Assembly (NCBI GenBank): GCA_963781665.1
Contig: CAWAGA010000002.1
Coordinates: 1-64,000 of the forward strand
Reading direction: 5' to 3'
Source of the DNA: JAJYIW01 sp963781665
Lineage (GTDB): Bacteria; Chloroflexota; Anaerolineae; Anaerolineales; Anaerolineaceae
DNA: 64,000 nt
Part shown: positions 8,086-16,531 of the stretch, one piece after another
Layout of the letters: each line of letters starts with the position of its first letter
Position numbering within the stretch: position 1 is the first letter of the stretch
Translations under genes and position numbers: made by a program
Notes under the pieces: generated by a model
What the model was told of the DNA's origin: nothing
What the model saw: only the letters and a program-made list of their open reading frames with translations
Database searches by the model: none

Positions 8086-10137
8086 ATGCAAGAATGGCAG
8101 CTCAAACGTGGAGATTTACTTTCTATAACCCTGGCCGCGGATAGTCGTTTCGGCGTTGTTGACTATACGAATGACCAGACCTGGGAATTGGTTTTTCAAT
8201 CCGGTGAACCCCTGGCTGTTGCCGTCCAAACGACCTTCGGGTTGAAGGCCCGGATCATGCGGATTTTCCCGATTTTCAATAACGGGAACGAAAATGTGAT
8301 CAATCCTGCCAGTTTTTACAGATCGCCTCAGGCAAAGGTCCTTTTACCCAACTACGCCCAAATCTGCTATTCTCCATTTACTGGAATAGACGTTGTAAGT
8401 GAATATTGGGTTCCAAATTCGCAGTCTATAGCCTGCCGCACCCTGGTCACCAACACCAGCGTCGTCCACGCCAGAATACGCCTGGATTGGGCCGCCCTTT
8501 TAGCTCCTTTGGACGATGGTCAAGGAATGACTTGTACCAGGGAGAGTAAACGTCCCCATTTAGCCGGTAGAACCCAGGACTTAACCCCCGTTTTTTACCA
8601 GGCGGGAGATGTAGAATGCAGTAACACAGCCTTTCCCGGGTTAAGCTCGTTTATCGAGCTGGCGCCTGGGAATAAGCAGCAAACGATCTGGGTCGAAGCT
8701 GCCAGAAGCGATTATCCGGTGTCTCTGGATCTCGCCAGGAGCATTGCCAACCGGCCCTGGGATGCCGAAATAGCTCGGATTGAACTAATGAATCAATCTC
8801 AACAGATTGAGATCGAAACCGGCGATCCTGATTGGAACCTGGTATTCGCGCTGAGTGCACGGGCAGCTTTCAGTTTATTGGTCGGGTCAGAAGGGAAAAA
8901 TGAAAACCCGCTTTTTGTTTCGAGTCGCCAACCCGACAGAAACCCTTCCGATGTGATTAGCCGCAATATTGGTCTCAATTTTTCGGGGCTACATGCATAT
9001 TATCTGGCCAGCCAGGTCTTACCTGGAGCTAGCAAAATGATCCCCGCATGGGTGCGCCAGCTAATAGGAATTGGGAACCAGGTTGACGCCTCAGGCTTTA
9101 AAAACAAGCTTTTACAAACACCCATCCTCGCCCAGCTTGCCTGGAAGGTTTTTCAAATCGAAAAAGACGAGACATTCCTGGCAGAAATATTTCCTGACCT
9201 GCTCGCGCAAACCTTAAGCTGGTTTGACCCAGCCCACGACCGGGACGGCGATGGCTTCCCCGAATGGGATAACCTGGCCCAAACCGGATTTTACGACCAT
9301 TACCTGCTCGACCGGAATCAGGACCAGATGAAAACTGATGACATCAGCACCGTCGAAAGCCCTTCATTGGGCGCTTTCTTATTCAGCGAGATCAACGTTC
9401 TGTCAAAAATGGCAAAGGTTTTAGGCCTGGAAGCTCAGACCGAGGAGATTGAAAGTAAGCTGGAGCCTTTGAAGCAAGCTGTCGAAGCAACCTGGGATCT
9501 GAGCCGGGCAACTTATGGCTACCGTGAACGTGATTCGCATAAAAAACGAGGATTCCCAGGAGATGCCCAGGAGGATATCACCCTGCTATTGCCCATGCGG
9601 GCACACATTCCTCACCACCGCCGGGCAGACAGCCTGGTCAAAAGAACTATTTGCAACCCTGAGAAATATAATCTTCCCTTTGGCATGCCTGCCTGTCCGC
9701 CGGGAGACTGCCAGGATGAAGGCGGCAGCGTCCATCTCATTTGGAACCAATTGGTGATTGAAGGACTGCTATCCTACGGCTACCACCAGGAAGCAGCCGA
9801 CTTGTTCAATCACCTGATGGGGGGCATCACCCAATCCTTGCAAAAACGCGGCGCATTTTCGCAAAGATTCGACGCCCGAACCGGCGATCCCTCAGGAGAG
9901 CGCAACCCTTTGGATGGGCTCGCTCCATTAGGGCTGTTTCTCGATATCCTTGGAATCAAAATCCTATCCCCGCTTTCCTTAATCATCGAAGGATTCAGCC
10001 CCTTTTCCTGGCCAGTTACGGTAAAATATCGAGGGCTGTTATTAACTCGCCATCAGAAAACAACAGATATCATCTTCCCAGATGGGCAGAAGACGACCAT
10101 CAGCGGAGCAGACAGGCAGTTTATATCCCTTTCATAA
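8086..10137 (+). CDS. GH63/MGH1-like (alpha/alpha)6-barrel glycoside hydrolase
   Basis: A 683-aa protein without a signal peptide. The N-terminal beta-sandwich-like half (about 1-260) is followed by an (alpha/alpha)6 toroid with DRDGDGFPEW, QEDITLLLPM and PPGDCQDEGGSVHLIWNQ segments. These resemble mannosylglycerate hydrolase / glucosidase-I (GH63-like) and glycogen-debranching folds. The acidic residues in these segments are candidate catalysts, but substrate and mechanism cannot be stated. The frame is open back to 7966, but ATG 8086 is chosen because a strong promoter lies directly before it and an earlier start would overlap the divergent PBP gene. Together with the GH13 gene it suggests intracellular glucan or compatible-solute turnover. 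Confidence 0.6.
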   Translation: MQEWQLKRGDLLSITLAADSRFGVVDYTNDQTWELVFQSGEPLAVAVQTTFGLKARIMRIFPIFNNGNENVINPASFYRSPQAKVLLPNYAQICYSPFTGIDVVSEYWVPNSQSIACRTLVTNTSVVHARIRLDWAALLAPLDDGQGMTCTRESKRPHLAGRTQDLTPVFYQAGDVECSNTAFPGLSSFIELAPGNKQQTIWVEAARSDYPVSLDLARSIANRPWDAEIARIELMNQSQQIEIETGDPDWNLVFALSARAAFSLLVGSEGKNENPLFVSSRQPDRNPSDVISRNIGLNFSGLHAYYLASQVLPGASKMIPAWVRQLIGIGNQVDASGFKNKLLQTPILAQLAWKVFQIEKDETFLAEIFPDLLAQTLSWFDPAHDRDGDGFPEWDNLAQTGFYDHYLLDRNQDQMKTDDISTVESPSLGAFLFSEINVLSKMAKVLGLEAQTEEIESKLEPLKQAVEATWDLSRATYGYRERDSHKKRGFPGDAQEDITLLLPMRAHIPHHRRADSLVKRTICNPEKYNLPFGMPACPPGDCQDEGGSVHLIWNQLVIEGLLSYGYHQEAADLFNHLMGGITQSLQKRGAFSQRFDARTGDPSGERNPLDGLAPLGLFLDILGIKILSPLSLIIEGFSPFSWPVTVKYRGLLLTRHQKTTDIIFPDGQKTTISGADRQFISLS

Positions 10138-10200
10138 CCTATCGATTTGAAACGGACCGAACCAAATGTCTTTCGAGTACTTTGGTAGGAAAGGAGAGAA

Positions 10201-10557
10201 ATGGCTAATAATTCAGACCAGTCGGAAACTACTCACTACACCATGTTGGTAGCAGTGATCCAGTCCCAAGACCTGGATGCTGCAAACGTGGCATTGACTC
10301 GAAGGGGTATGTCTGTCACCAGGCTGCCAAGCATCGGCGGATTCCTGGGGAGGCGTAACGTTACCTTGCTGATTGGCATTCCAGCCGGGAAAGAACCCGA
10401 AGCCATGGAAGCGCTTCACGATAATTGCCGGCAGCGAATCGAGTTTATTGCCGTTCCTCTCGAAAGCGCGCCACTGCCCATGCCCGCCCCAACACCGGTG
10501 ACCATCGGTGGGGCAACTGTGTTCTCTCTTGACGTCGATCATTATGAGGAAATTTAG
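10201..10557 (+). CDS. PII-like cyclic-di-AMP receptor homologue (DarA/PstA family), copy 1
   Basis: A 118-aa small soluble protein with the DarA/PstA (DUF970) fold: N-terminal strand MLVAVIQSQDLD, then SIGGFLGRRNVTLLIGI, the family's ligand-loop region. In characterised homologues a trimer binds c-di-AMP between subunits. This copy departs from consensus (GGFLG rather than GGFLR) and carries a longer Pro-rich loop near residues 88-98, so its ligand affinity is uncertain. A strong SD (GGAGAG) precedes ATG 10201. It starts 63 nt after the glycosidase stop, and copy 2 begins 2 nt after its own stop, so the pair is co-transcribed. Confidence 0.8.
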   Translation: MANNSDQSETTHYTMLVAVIQSQDLDAANVALTRRGMSVTRLPSIGGFLGRRNVTLLIGIPAGKEPEAMEALHDNCRQRIEFIAVPLESAPLPMPAPTPVTIGGATVFSLDVDHYEEI

Positions 10558-10559
10558 CC

Positions 10560-10826
10560 ATGAAACTAATCATAGCCATAATCCGCGACAGCGATAACGA
10601 GCCGGTCTCCAGGGCCTTAACTGCAGCCGATTACCGCGTGACCCTCATCGCTTCAACTGGTGGGTTTCTGCGGAGAGGCCAAAGTACGTTATTAATCGGC
10701 GTCGAAGATGAGCGAGTCGAGCGAGCTTTGGATATCATTCGAGAAAACTGCGAAACGCCAACAGATCCGAAGTTGAAGCGAGCGACCGTATTCGTGATCA
10801 AGGTCGACCAATATACGCATCTATAA
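10560..10826 (+). CDS. PII-like cyclic-di-AMP receptor (DarA/PstA family), copy 2
   Basis: An 88-aa protein closer to the DarA/PstA consensus: MKLIIAIIRDSD, STGGFLRRGQSTLLIGVEDE, then IIRENC. The GGFLRxGxxTLLIGV signature covers the c-di-AMP-contacting loop in characterised members. It starts 2 nt after copy 1, so translational coupling is likely. Both receptors lie in a neighbourhood rich in wall enzymes, and c-di-AMP controls wall and potassium homeostasis in Firmicutes and Actinobacteria; the functional link here is inference. Its stop overlaps the convergent AMMECR1 gene by 6 nt. Confidence 0.88.
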   Translation: MKLIIAIIRDSDNEPVSRALTAADYRVTLIASTGGFLRRGQSTLLIGVEDERVERALDIIRENCETPTDPKLKRATVFVIKVDQYTHL

Positions 10827-11408
10827 ATTGATCTGATTTTCTTGGAACTCTTCCACCTGGTATGTCAGCACCTGGAGTGCCCGGCGCTGCCATTGGGTCG
10901 GAGGCGCCCCCATCTTCAAGCACAGGTGTGATAAAAACTCCTCGGAAGTGGGCAGTTTTTCCCAAACCTGGGGAAGAAAAGTGGCCCGGCGATATCCATC
11001 CATCAGGATTACTCCGTCGACACCGGGGCGTAAGCGGGCTGCCAGGTCCTGGGGATCCTTGTAAAGAAATGGCTGCGGCAAGGTCAGACGGGAAATCTCG
11101 ATCAGGATGTCAGGTATTTCAGATGGCCTGACCGGTGGAAACCGGTAATCCTGCAGCGCTGCGGCGACAGCATGGTAGCACACATCCTCAGCCAACGGCA
11201 TGGATGGCTCCAGTGCACCCACGCAACCTCTCAAATCTCCTTGTTCGGTCAGCGTCACGAACGACGCGCCATTTTGCTTCAATAATGGCGAAAGGCAAGA
11301 AATGTCGACCGGCGGCACAGGTTGATCGTTGACAGCCAATGACATTGCCTGGCGCGCCAATCCCAACAAGGTCCTTTTTTCCTCAGTCGTCAGATAGTCT
11401 GGCATCAT
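10821..11408 (-). CDS. amrA: AMMECR1-domain protein (AmmeMemoRadiSam system protein A-like)
   Basis: A 195-aa AMMECR1-fold protein with the signature LRGCVG (about residues 63-68) and the C-terminal SEEFLSHLCLKMG segment. The family often occurs with the Memo and radical-SAM proteins AmmeMemoRadiSam B and C, and its biochemical role is unsettled. Neither partner lies in this window. The start overlaps the flavin-reductase stop by 4 nt, so both are expressed from the promoter at 11934-11962. The symbol follows family usage only. Confidence 0.85.
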   Translation of the reverse strand: MMPDYLTTEEKRTLLGLARQAMSLAVNDQPVPPVDISCLSPLLKQNGASFVTLTEQGDLRGCVGALEPSMPLAEDVCYHAVAAALQDYRFPPVRPSEIPDILIEISRLTLPQPFLYKDPQDLAARLRPGVDGVILMDGYRRATFLPQVWEKLPTSEEFLSHLCLKMGAPPTQWQRRALQVLTYQVEEFQENQINL

Positions 11409-11917
11409 ATTTGCAGCCCTCGGTATAAACGGTTGTAATAGATCAGCGGCTTTCCGCCATCACGCTGCCCCGCAGCAACAACTTCACCATAGAAAATAGT
11501 AGTTGCCCCAACCTCGACCTGGTGAAACACCTTACAGTCAAGGAATGCCAGCCCCCCGCTTAATAACGGAGCACCGGTCTCCATTTTGAAGGAATCAACA
11601 CCTTCAAACCGGTCCAGATCATGAAGATCGCTGTATACTCCTCGCCCGGCGAACCGGTCAGCGAGATCGGTCTGATCTTCGGCGAGGATCGTCACTGCAA
11701 AAATGCCTGATTGGCGGACCACTGCGTTCGTGCGAGCCAATTCAGCCAGCGATACGGTCACCACCGGCGGTTGCAGTGAAACCGAAGTAAAGGAGTTTAC
11801 GGTCATACCATGGTGGATATTATCAAATTTGCTAGTGACTACGGTTACACCGGTTGTCCAACTTCTCATCGCCTGGCGCAACAGTTCGGGATCGACTGGA
11901 TTTTTCTCTTCGTTCAC
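11405..11917 (-). CDS. Flavin reductase-like FMN-binding protein
   Basis: A 170-aa split-barrel flavin reductase-like protein. Features: TTGVTVVTS near the N-terminus, HGMTVNSFTSVSLQPPVVTVSL (the FMN-binding region typical of the family) and a C-terminal YYNRLYRGL. It probably reduces FMN/FAD with NAD(P)H, either to feed a two-component monooxygenase or as a stand-alone enzyme; no monooxygenase is adjacent. The start is GTG 11917, since an in-frame TGA lies just upstream. It is first gene of a two-gene unit with the AMMECR1 gene. The predicted leader is only about 10 nt. Confidence 0.87.
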   Translation of the reverse strand: MNEEKNPVDPELLRQAMRSWTTGVTVVTSKFDNIHHGMTVNSFTSVSLQPPVVTVSLAELARTNAVVRQSGIFAVTILAEDQTDLADRFAGRGVYSDLHDLDRFEGVDSFKMETGAPLLSGGLAFLDCKVFHQVEVGATTIFYGEVVAAGQRDGGKPLIYYNRLYRGLQI

Positions 11918-11933
11918 TCACTCACCTTTTCTT

Positions 11934-11962
11934 GTTATACATTCTAGGGCATAAACCGTCAA
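11934..11962 (-). promoter_or_regulatory. Promoter of the flavin reductase-AMMECR1 unit
   Basis: The minus strand reads TTGACG, 17 nt, TATAAC. The predicted start near 11927 leaves a leader of about 10 nt before GTG 11917. Confidence 0.75.
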
Positions 11963-12078
11963 GTTATTTTCATGGATCGATATAATGGTTCCCAAGCAAT
12001 CGTTTTATCACGAATGAACAAAGAATTCAAATTAATCAGCTGTCCAGCCGTGTCAAAATCAATCACCCAATGAAAACC

Positions 12079-12108
12079 TTGTACATTTAACCTATTTTAA
12101 GGTACTAT
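12079..12108 (+). promoter_or_regulatory. Promoter of the amidase-Ldt-Ldt operon, giving a leaderless mRNA
   Basis: TTGTAC, 18 nt, TACTAT, with the -10 box ending 7 nt before ATG 12116. No SD sequence is present, so the transcript probably starts at the initiation codon. Confidence 0.65.
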
Positions 12109-12115
12109 CATCAAA

Positions 12116-12937
12116 ATGGATAATCCTGCAGCATCTAACCCTCCTGGTCAAGAGAATATAAAGGAAGAATCCCGGTCTGGGCGTAAGCCGTACGTACGCA
12201 CTGGGCAAGCGCTTCAAACGGTCATTGGGGTTGCTATCGTTGTCGCTACATTATTTACCATGTGGACTCCTAATTCATTACTTTCAAACGATATCACCGG
12301 GTCTGTAGCCTACTCCCTTCTGCCAAATCACACGGCTGAAACGGGCATTCCGACCCCAACGAATTCGGGAGAACCACGCATCGGCATCATAGCCGGTCAT
12401 ATGGGCAATGATTCAGGCGCCGTTTGCCCGGATGGATTAACAGAAGCCAAGGTGAATTTGGAAATCGCCACCCTGGTGAAACAAGATTTAATGGCTGAAG
12501 GCTACCAGGTTGATCTGCTAAAGGAATTTGATACCAAGCTTTTTCAATATCAGGCGGCTGTGCTCGTATCGATCCATAACAACTCGTGCGATTACATCAA
12601 CGATGAGGCCAGTGGGTTTAAAGTTGCGTCAGATGAGTCGACAACCCATCCCGAAGCAGCTGCCCGGCTGACGGCTTGCCTGGTCGACCGTTATGGCAGC
12701 GAAACCGGGCTCAAGTTTAATTACGACAGCATAACACCCGATATGACCCAGTACCATGCATTCAATGAAATCAACGGAAACACGCCAGCCGCGATCATCG
12801 AGACTGGTTTTCTGAACCTGGACAGGCAGATCCTGACCCAGCACACCGATATCGTCGCTAAAGGTGTAGCCGATGGTATCTTATGCTTCCTTCGCAACGA
12901 AAGCGTCCAACAACCTACCCCATCACCAACGCCATGA
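12116..12937 (+). CDS. N-acetylmuramoyl-L-alanine amidase (Amidase_3)
   Basis: A 273-aa zinc amidase that cleaves the MurNAc-L-Ala bond of peptidoglycan. It has a membrane anchor at about residues 36-54 (VIGVAIVVATLFTMW) followed by the Amidase_3 domain. Family landmarks: IIAGHMGNDSGA with the first Zn His, LTEAKVNLEIA with the Zn Glu, VSIHNNS with the second Zn His, and IIETGFLNL with the catalytic Glu. GHMGNDSGA replaces the usual GHGGxDPGA. It leads an operon with two L,D-transpeptidases, its TGA overlapping the next ATG by 4 nt. Role: wall remodelling at the outer face of the membrane. Confidence 0.92.
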   Translation: MDNPAASNPPGQENIKEESRSGRKPYVRTGQALQTVIGVAIVVATLFTMWTPNSLLSNDITGSVAYSLLPNHTAETGIPTPTNSGEPRIGIIAGHMGNDSGAVCPDGLTEAKVNLEIATLVKQDLMAEGYQVDLLKEFDTKLFQYQAAVLVSIHNNSCDYINDEASGFKVASDESTTHPEAAARLTACLVDRYGSETGLKFNYDSITPDMTQYHAFNEINGNTPAAIIETGFLNLDRQILTQHTDIVAKGVADGILCFLRNESVQQPTPSPTP

Positions 12938-14034
12938 ATGAAAAGACAAACCAGGCCCGACACGCCCTCATCCAAGCAAGATTAGCGCTGCAAAATAAAG
13001 ACCGGACAGGCGCCAGACGCTGGGCTCACTTAGCTGCCAACCTTGCCCCAGACCTTGAAGATGTCTGGCTGTTTTTAGCTGCTATTGCCAGCCCGCAGGC
13101 CAGCCAGGTTTACCTCGAACACGCTCTTAAGATTAACCCATCCAGCGAGCGAGCCAGGCGGGGTATTCAATGGAACGGCAGCCGGTTACAAACACAACCA
13201 ATGCCGTCCACCCGGCCCCAGATTCCAAACGATAAAATTCCTGAACTACCACCCCTTGCAGTCGCCCAAGGGAAGCGTCCGATCTTTGTATGGGCGGTTC
13301 TGGGATTAATCGTGCTGGTGCTTTTTTCGTGGTGGAGCGGCATCTTGCCAGCCAACCTGATACCAGCCGGCATTCAAGCTGCTTTAATCCAACCTTTAGT
13401 GCCTGTGTCGGCCCAAAGCCATTCGGCAGAACGCTCGCTGTCCGAACTGGTAAAACCTACTTTCACCCCTACCCCCACATACACATTCACGCCGACTGCA
13501 ACCTTCACCTCCACCCCCACGCCAACGGCCACATTTACACCCACGCCTACCAGCACCAATACACCGACCCCGACCAACACACCCACACCGCTCCCAACCA
13601 ATACGCCCCAGCCAACTCAGCCGCCAGCTGTCGACAATTCTTACGGCCCCATCCCGCAAGTACCAGATAATATCGAAGCCGGTGAACGCTGGGTCGATGT
13701 CGACCTGACCCACCAGACGGCTTTCGCCTTTGAAGGGAACCAGCTGATCAAATCATTCATCGTATCCACCGGCGTCGCCGCTCATCCAACGGTGACCGGA
13801 CAATACCACATTTACGTTATGTATCGTTATGCCGACATGATCGGCCCAGGATACAACCTGCCAGATGTGCCTTACGTCATGTACTTCTACCAGGGCTACG
13901 GTTTACACGGCACTTACTGGCACAACAATTTCGGCCACCCGATGAGCCATGGCTGCGTCAATTTCCGCACCGAAGACGCTGGCTGGCTTTTCGGATGGGC
14001 CTCAGTCGGAACGTTGGTCAATGTCCACTACTGA
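12934..14034 (+). CDS. L,D-transpeptidase (YkuD) with TPR-like N-terminus and Thr/Pro linker
   Basis: A 366-aa envelope enzyme that forms 3-3 peptidoglycan cross-links or attaches ligands. In order: a helical TPR-like region (about 1-80), one membrane segment (about 113-133), a Thr/Pro linker of about 60 residues and a C-terminal YkuD domain with HGTYWHNNFG and the catalytic SHGCVNF. The TPR-like part would be cytoplasmic. ATG 12934 is chosen because it overlaps the amidase stop (ATGA); the frame is open upstream but would run into the amidase. It is paralogous to the next gene in the catalytic region. Confidence 0.93.
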   Translation: MNEKTNQARHALIQARLALQNKDRTGARRWAHLAANLAPDLEDVWLFLAAIASPQASQVYLEHALKINPSSERARRGIQWNGSRLQTQPMPSTRPQIPNDKIPELPPLAVAQGKRPIFVWAVLGLIVLVLFSWWSGILPANLIPAGIQAALIQPLVPVSAQSHSAERSLSELVKPTFTPTPTYTFTPTATFTSTPTPTATFTPTPTSTNTPTPTNTPTPLPTNTPQPTQPPAVDNSYGPIPQVPDNIEAGERWVDVDLTHQTAFAFEGNQLIKSFIVSTGVAAHPTVTGQYHIYVMYRYADMIGPGYNLPDVPYVMYFYQGYGLHGTYWHNNFGHPMSHGCVNFRTEDAGWLFGWASVGTLVNVHY

Positions 14035-15092
14035 TGAGCGCGTTTGAGAAATTTTCTAACGGTATTAATCGCAGAGACTTCCTCAAGTTATCAGGGTTGG
14101 GTTTGCTTTCATTCGCCTTTCCGGGAACCGTTTTAGCTTCTACCCACATAAACCAATCCATTTTGGGGGATGACATCTTGGGACGGATCGTCTCCACCGG
14201 GACGGTAATGTATACCAGTCCTACTTTCACCTCCGGCAAGGTTAAAACCCTTTGGACCGACGTGATCATGCCCATCCGTGACGTGACCATCGGCGACCAG
14301 AACCCGCCTTATAATCGGGTATGGTACAACCTGGATGGGCAGGGTTACGTCCACTCAGGATCTGTCCAACCGGTTCGGATAAAAGTGAACACGGTCAGCG
14401 AACATATTCCCGAGGTTGGCTGCCTGGCCGAAGTAACCGTTCCTTACACAGATGCACGCTGGTGGGCACCGAGTGTGGCTGCAACCGCTTACCGACTCTA
14501 TTACGGCTCAACCTATTGGGTGACCGGGATCACTGCCGACGATCAGGGTCTCGCCTTTTACCAGATCTACGATAATCTCGTCAAGCGTTATTATTATGCT
14601 CAAGCCAACCATCTCCGTTTGGTTCCAGCCGAAGACCTGGCGCCGATCTCCCCTGACATCCCGCCTGAAGATAAGCGCATCGAAGTGTATCTGGAAAACC
14701 AGGCCGTGATCGCCTATGAGAAAGACATCCCGGTCTTCATGGCCAGAGCGGCAACCGGAGCAAAGTTCAGCAACGGTGATTTTACAACCCCCACAGGGCC
14801 TCATACCGTCCTTTATAAAAGCCCCACCCACCACATGTCCTCCGGTGACGACCAGTCTTTGGCCAACAGCTACGATCTTCCGGGGGTTCCCTGGGACACC
14901 TATATAACCGAAAATGGGCTTGCATTTCATGGAACATACTGGCATAATGATTTCGGCAAACCCAGGAGCCATGGCTGCGTCAATTTGACCCCTGAAGCGG
15001 CTAGTTGGATCTTCCGGTGGACAACTCCGGTGGTACCTCCTGAGGTTTCACTGTCGTTCGAGGGTGGGGGAACCTCAATTATGGTAATTTAG
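14034..15092 (+). CDS. L,D-transpeptidase (YkuD) with twin-arginine signal
   Basis: A 352-aa exported paralogue of the preceding enzyme. The N-terminus NRRDFLKLSGLGLLSFAFPG is a typical Tat signal (RRxFLK plus hydrophobic core). The middle region (about 40-230) has SH3-like character, and the C-terminal YkuD domain carries HGTYWHNDFG and SHGCVNLT with the catalytic Cys. Its ATG overlaps the previous stop (TGATG). The first Ldt appears membrane-anchored and this one Tat-exported, so the pair probably acts at different sites in the wall. The precise cross-linking reaction is inferred from the family. Confidence 0.92.
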   Translation: MSAFEKFSNGINRRDFLKLSGLGLLSFAFPGTVLASTHINQSILGDDILGRIVSTGTVMYTSPTFTSGKVKTLWTDVIMPIRDVTIGDQNPPYNRVWYNLDGQGYVHSGSVQPVRIKVNTVSEHIPEVGCLAEVTVPYTDARWWAPSVAATAYRLYYGSTYWVTGITADDQGLAFYQIYDNLVKRYYYAQANHLRLVPAEDLAPISPDIPPEDKRIEVYLENQAVIAYEKDIPVFMARAATGAKFSNGDFTTPTGPHTVLYKSPTHHMSSGDDQSLANSYDLPGVPWDTYITENGLAFHGTYWHNDFGKPRSHGCVNLTPEAASWIFRWTTPVVPPEVSLSFEGGGTSIMVI

Positions 15093-15192
15093 GTATAATA
15101 TCAATCACAATTTTTGGACCGGAGGCCTCGCCATTCAAACATGAGCGGTGATAGGGCGACAGCTTCAAAGGTGTGATGGAGGTAGAACGTAA

Positions 15193-15618
15193 ATGGCGAA
15201 TAAGGCAGTTTTCGCTGGCCTGATTGTAGATGAAAATGATAACCCGGTCGAAGTAACCTACATTGGCGGCGAACCTACTTACGTGGTAGATGACGCGGGA
15301 TTCAAGCGTCACATCCCATCCGAACAGGTAGACCGCCAGGTGCTCGATTTCATGCAGCACCAGATCGAAGGTCACGAAGACATTCTAAGCGAGCAAACAG
15401 CCAAGATGCTGGGCCAGGAAGATATTTTTACCAGAGCAATGATCCAAAACCAGTTGAAGAATATCTCTCAACAGTTCGAAACCCTGCTCCAGACAGGTAT
15501 CCCCGAAGATGGAAGAGCATACCTGGGGATGATGGGATTCAAAATTATAATTAATGTGCACGGCGATGTCATCGACGTAAACCAGCCAGGTGCAGCACCC
15601 TCAGACGAAGATGAATAA
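15193..15618 (+). CDS. Conserved-looking hypothetical protein, 141 aa
   Basis: Not recognised. A soluble, acidic 141-aa protein without signal or membrane segment. The N-terminus ANKAVFAGLIVDENDNPVEV looks like a short beta domain. The middle (about 45-105) is helical and Gln/Glu-rich, and the C-terminal strand FKIIINVHGDVIDV is followed by an acidic tail. An SD (GGAGG at about 15178-15182) precedes ATG 15193. It lies 25 nt before the thioredoxin-TPR gene, so the two are probably co-transcribed and may work together in protein quality control (inference). Confidence 0.8.
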   Translation: MANKAVFAGLIVDENDNPVEVTYIGGEPTYVVDDAGFKRHIPSEQVDRQVLDFMQHQIEGHEDILSEQTAKMLGQEDIFTRAMIQNQLKNISQQFETLLQTGIPEDGRAYLGMMGFKIIINVHGDVIDVNQPGAAPSDEDE

Positions 15619-15643
15619 GGCTGATTGATGAGGAGAAAACGAA

Positions 15644-16474
15644 ATGGCATCAGAAAATATTGTTGAAGTTTCAGAGACCAACTTCGAATACGAAGTCTTG
15701 GGCTATTCCCAGAATGTGCCGGTGGTGGTCGATTTTTGGGCGAACTGGTGCGTGCCATGCAAGGTACTCAGTCCGATCCTCGAACGGCTGGCGAACAACG
15801 CACATGGATCTTTCCGCCTGGCCAAAGCCGATGTCGATGAAAACCCAAACCTGGCAAAAAGGTTCAACGTACGCAGCATCCCATCGGTCAAAGCATTCAA
15901 ACAGGGGCAGGTGGTCGCTGAATTCAACGGCGCACTACCTGAACCCAGGGTAAAAGATTTCATACGCAACCTCGTTCCTGAACCAGGTGATCTTCTGCTC
16001 GAAAAAGCCAACAGCCAGCTCAGGGCGCAGCAGTGGTCATCCGCTGAACAAACCTACCAACAGTTCCTGGAAGGTGATAGCGAAAACCCGGCTGGTTTAT
16101 TAGGCCTGGCAAAGAGTTTTCTGGCCCAGGGAAAAGGAAGAGAATCTTACCTGATACTCGCCAATTTCCCGGCCAGCCAGCAGTTCAACATTGCCACGAT
16201 CCTGTTACCCCTGGCAGAGGCTATGCGGAACATGGAGCGAGGATTCCAACCAGGAGACGATCCATTAGAGGCTGCCTATCGCAACAGCCTGCGGTTAGCC
16301 AGCCGTGGAAATATCCCTGCCGCGCTTGACGGCTTATTGGATATCCTACGCCAGAATAAAAATTTCCACAACGGACAGGTCAGACAGGTTGTACTGGGAT
16401 TGCTTGAGATTCTGGGCGAAAACGATGCCCAAACCCGCCAGTACCGTAACGAACTGGCTTCGATCCTATTCTAG
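15644..16474 (+). CDS. Thioredoxin-TPR protein (CnoX/YbbN-like)
   Basis: A 276-aa protein with an N-terminal thioredoxin domain (about 1-108), active-site WCVPC and the cis-Pro motif SIPSV, then a TPR-like helical C-terminus. This is the architecture of the chaperedoxin CnoX/YbbN, which in E. coli holds unfolded or oxidised proteins and hands them to GroEL or DnaK. Both active-site Cys are present, unlike E. coli CnoX, so redox activity is possible. An SD (GAGGAG) precedes ATG 15644. The gene ends at the strong hairpin at 16532-16574. groEL lies in the same window but 14 kb away. Confidence 0.88.
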   Translation: MASENIVEVSETNFEYEVLGYSQNVPVVVDFWANWCVPCKVLSPILERLANNAHGSFRLAKADVDENPNLAKRFNVRSIPSVKAFKQGQVVAEFNGALPEPRVKDFIRNLVPEPGDLLLEKANSQLRAQQWSSAEQTYQQFLEGDSENPAGLLGLAKSFLAQGKGRESYLILANFPASQQFNIATILLPLAEAMRNMERGFQPGDDPLEAAYRNSLRLASRGNIPAALDGLLDILRQNKNFHNGQVRQVVLGLLEILGENDAQTRQYRNELASILF

Positions 16475-16531
16475 GCTTTATGAAAGTCGCTTGAAGGAAT
16501 CGAATCTCTAGATTAATACTCCGGTTAATGA

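Noticed and set aside
13450..13620. Repetitive ACC/CCC tract
   Set aside because: It is the coding sequence for the Thr/Pro linker of the first L,D-transpeptidase.
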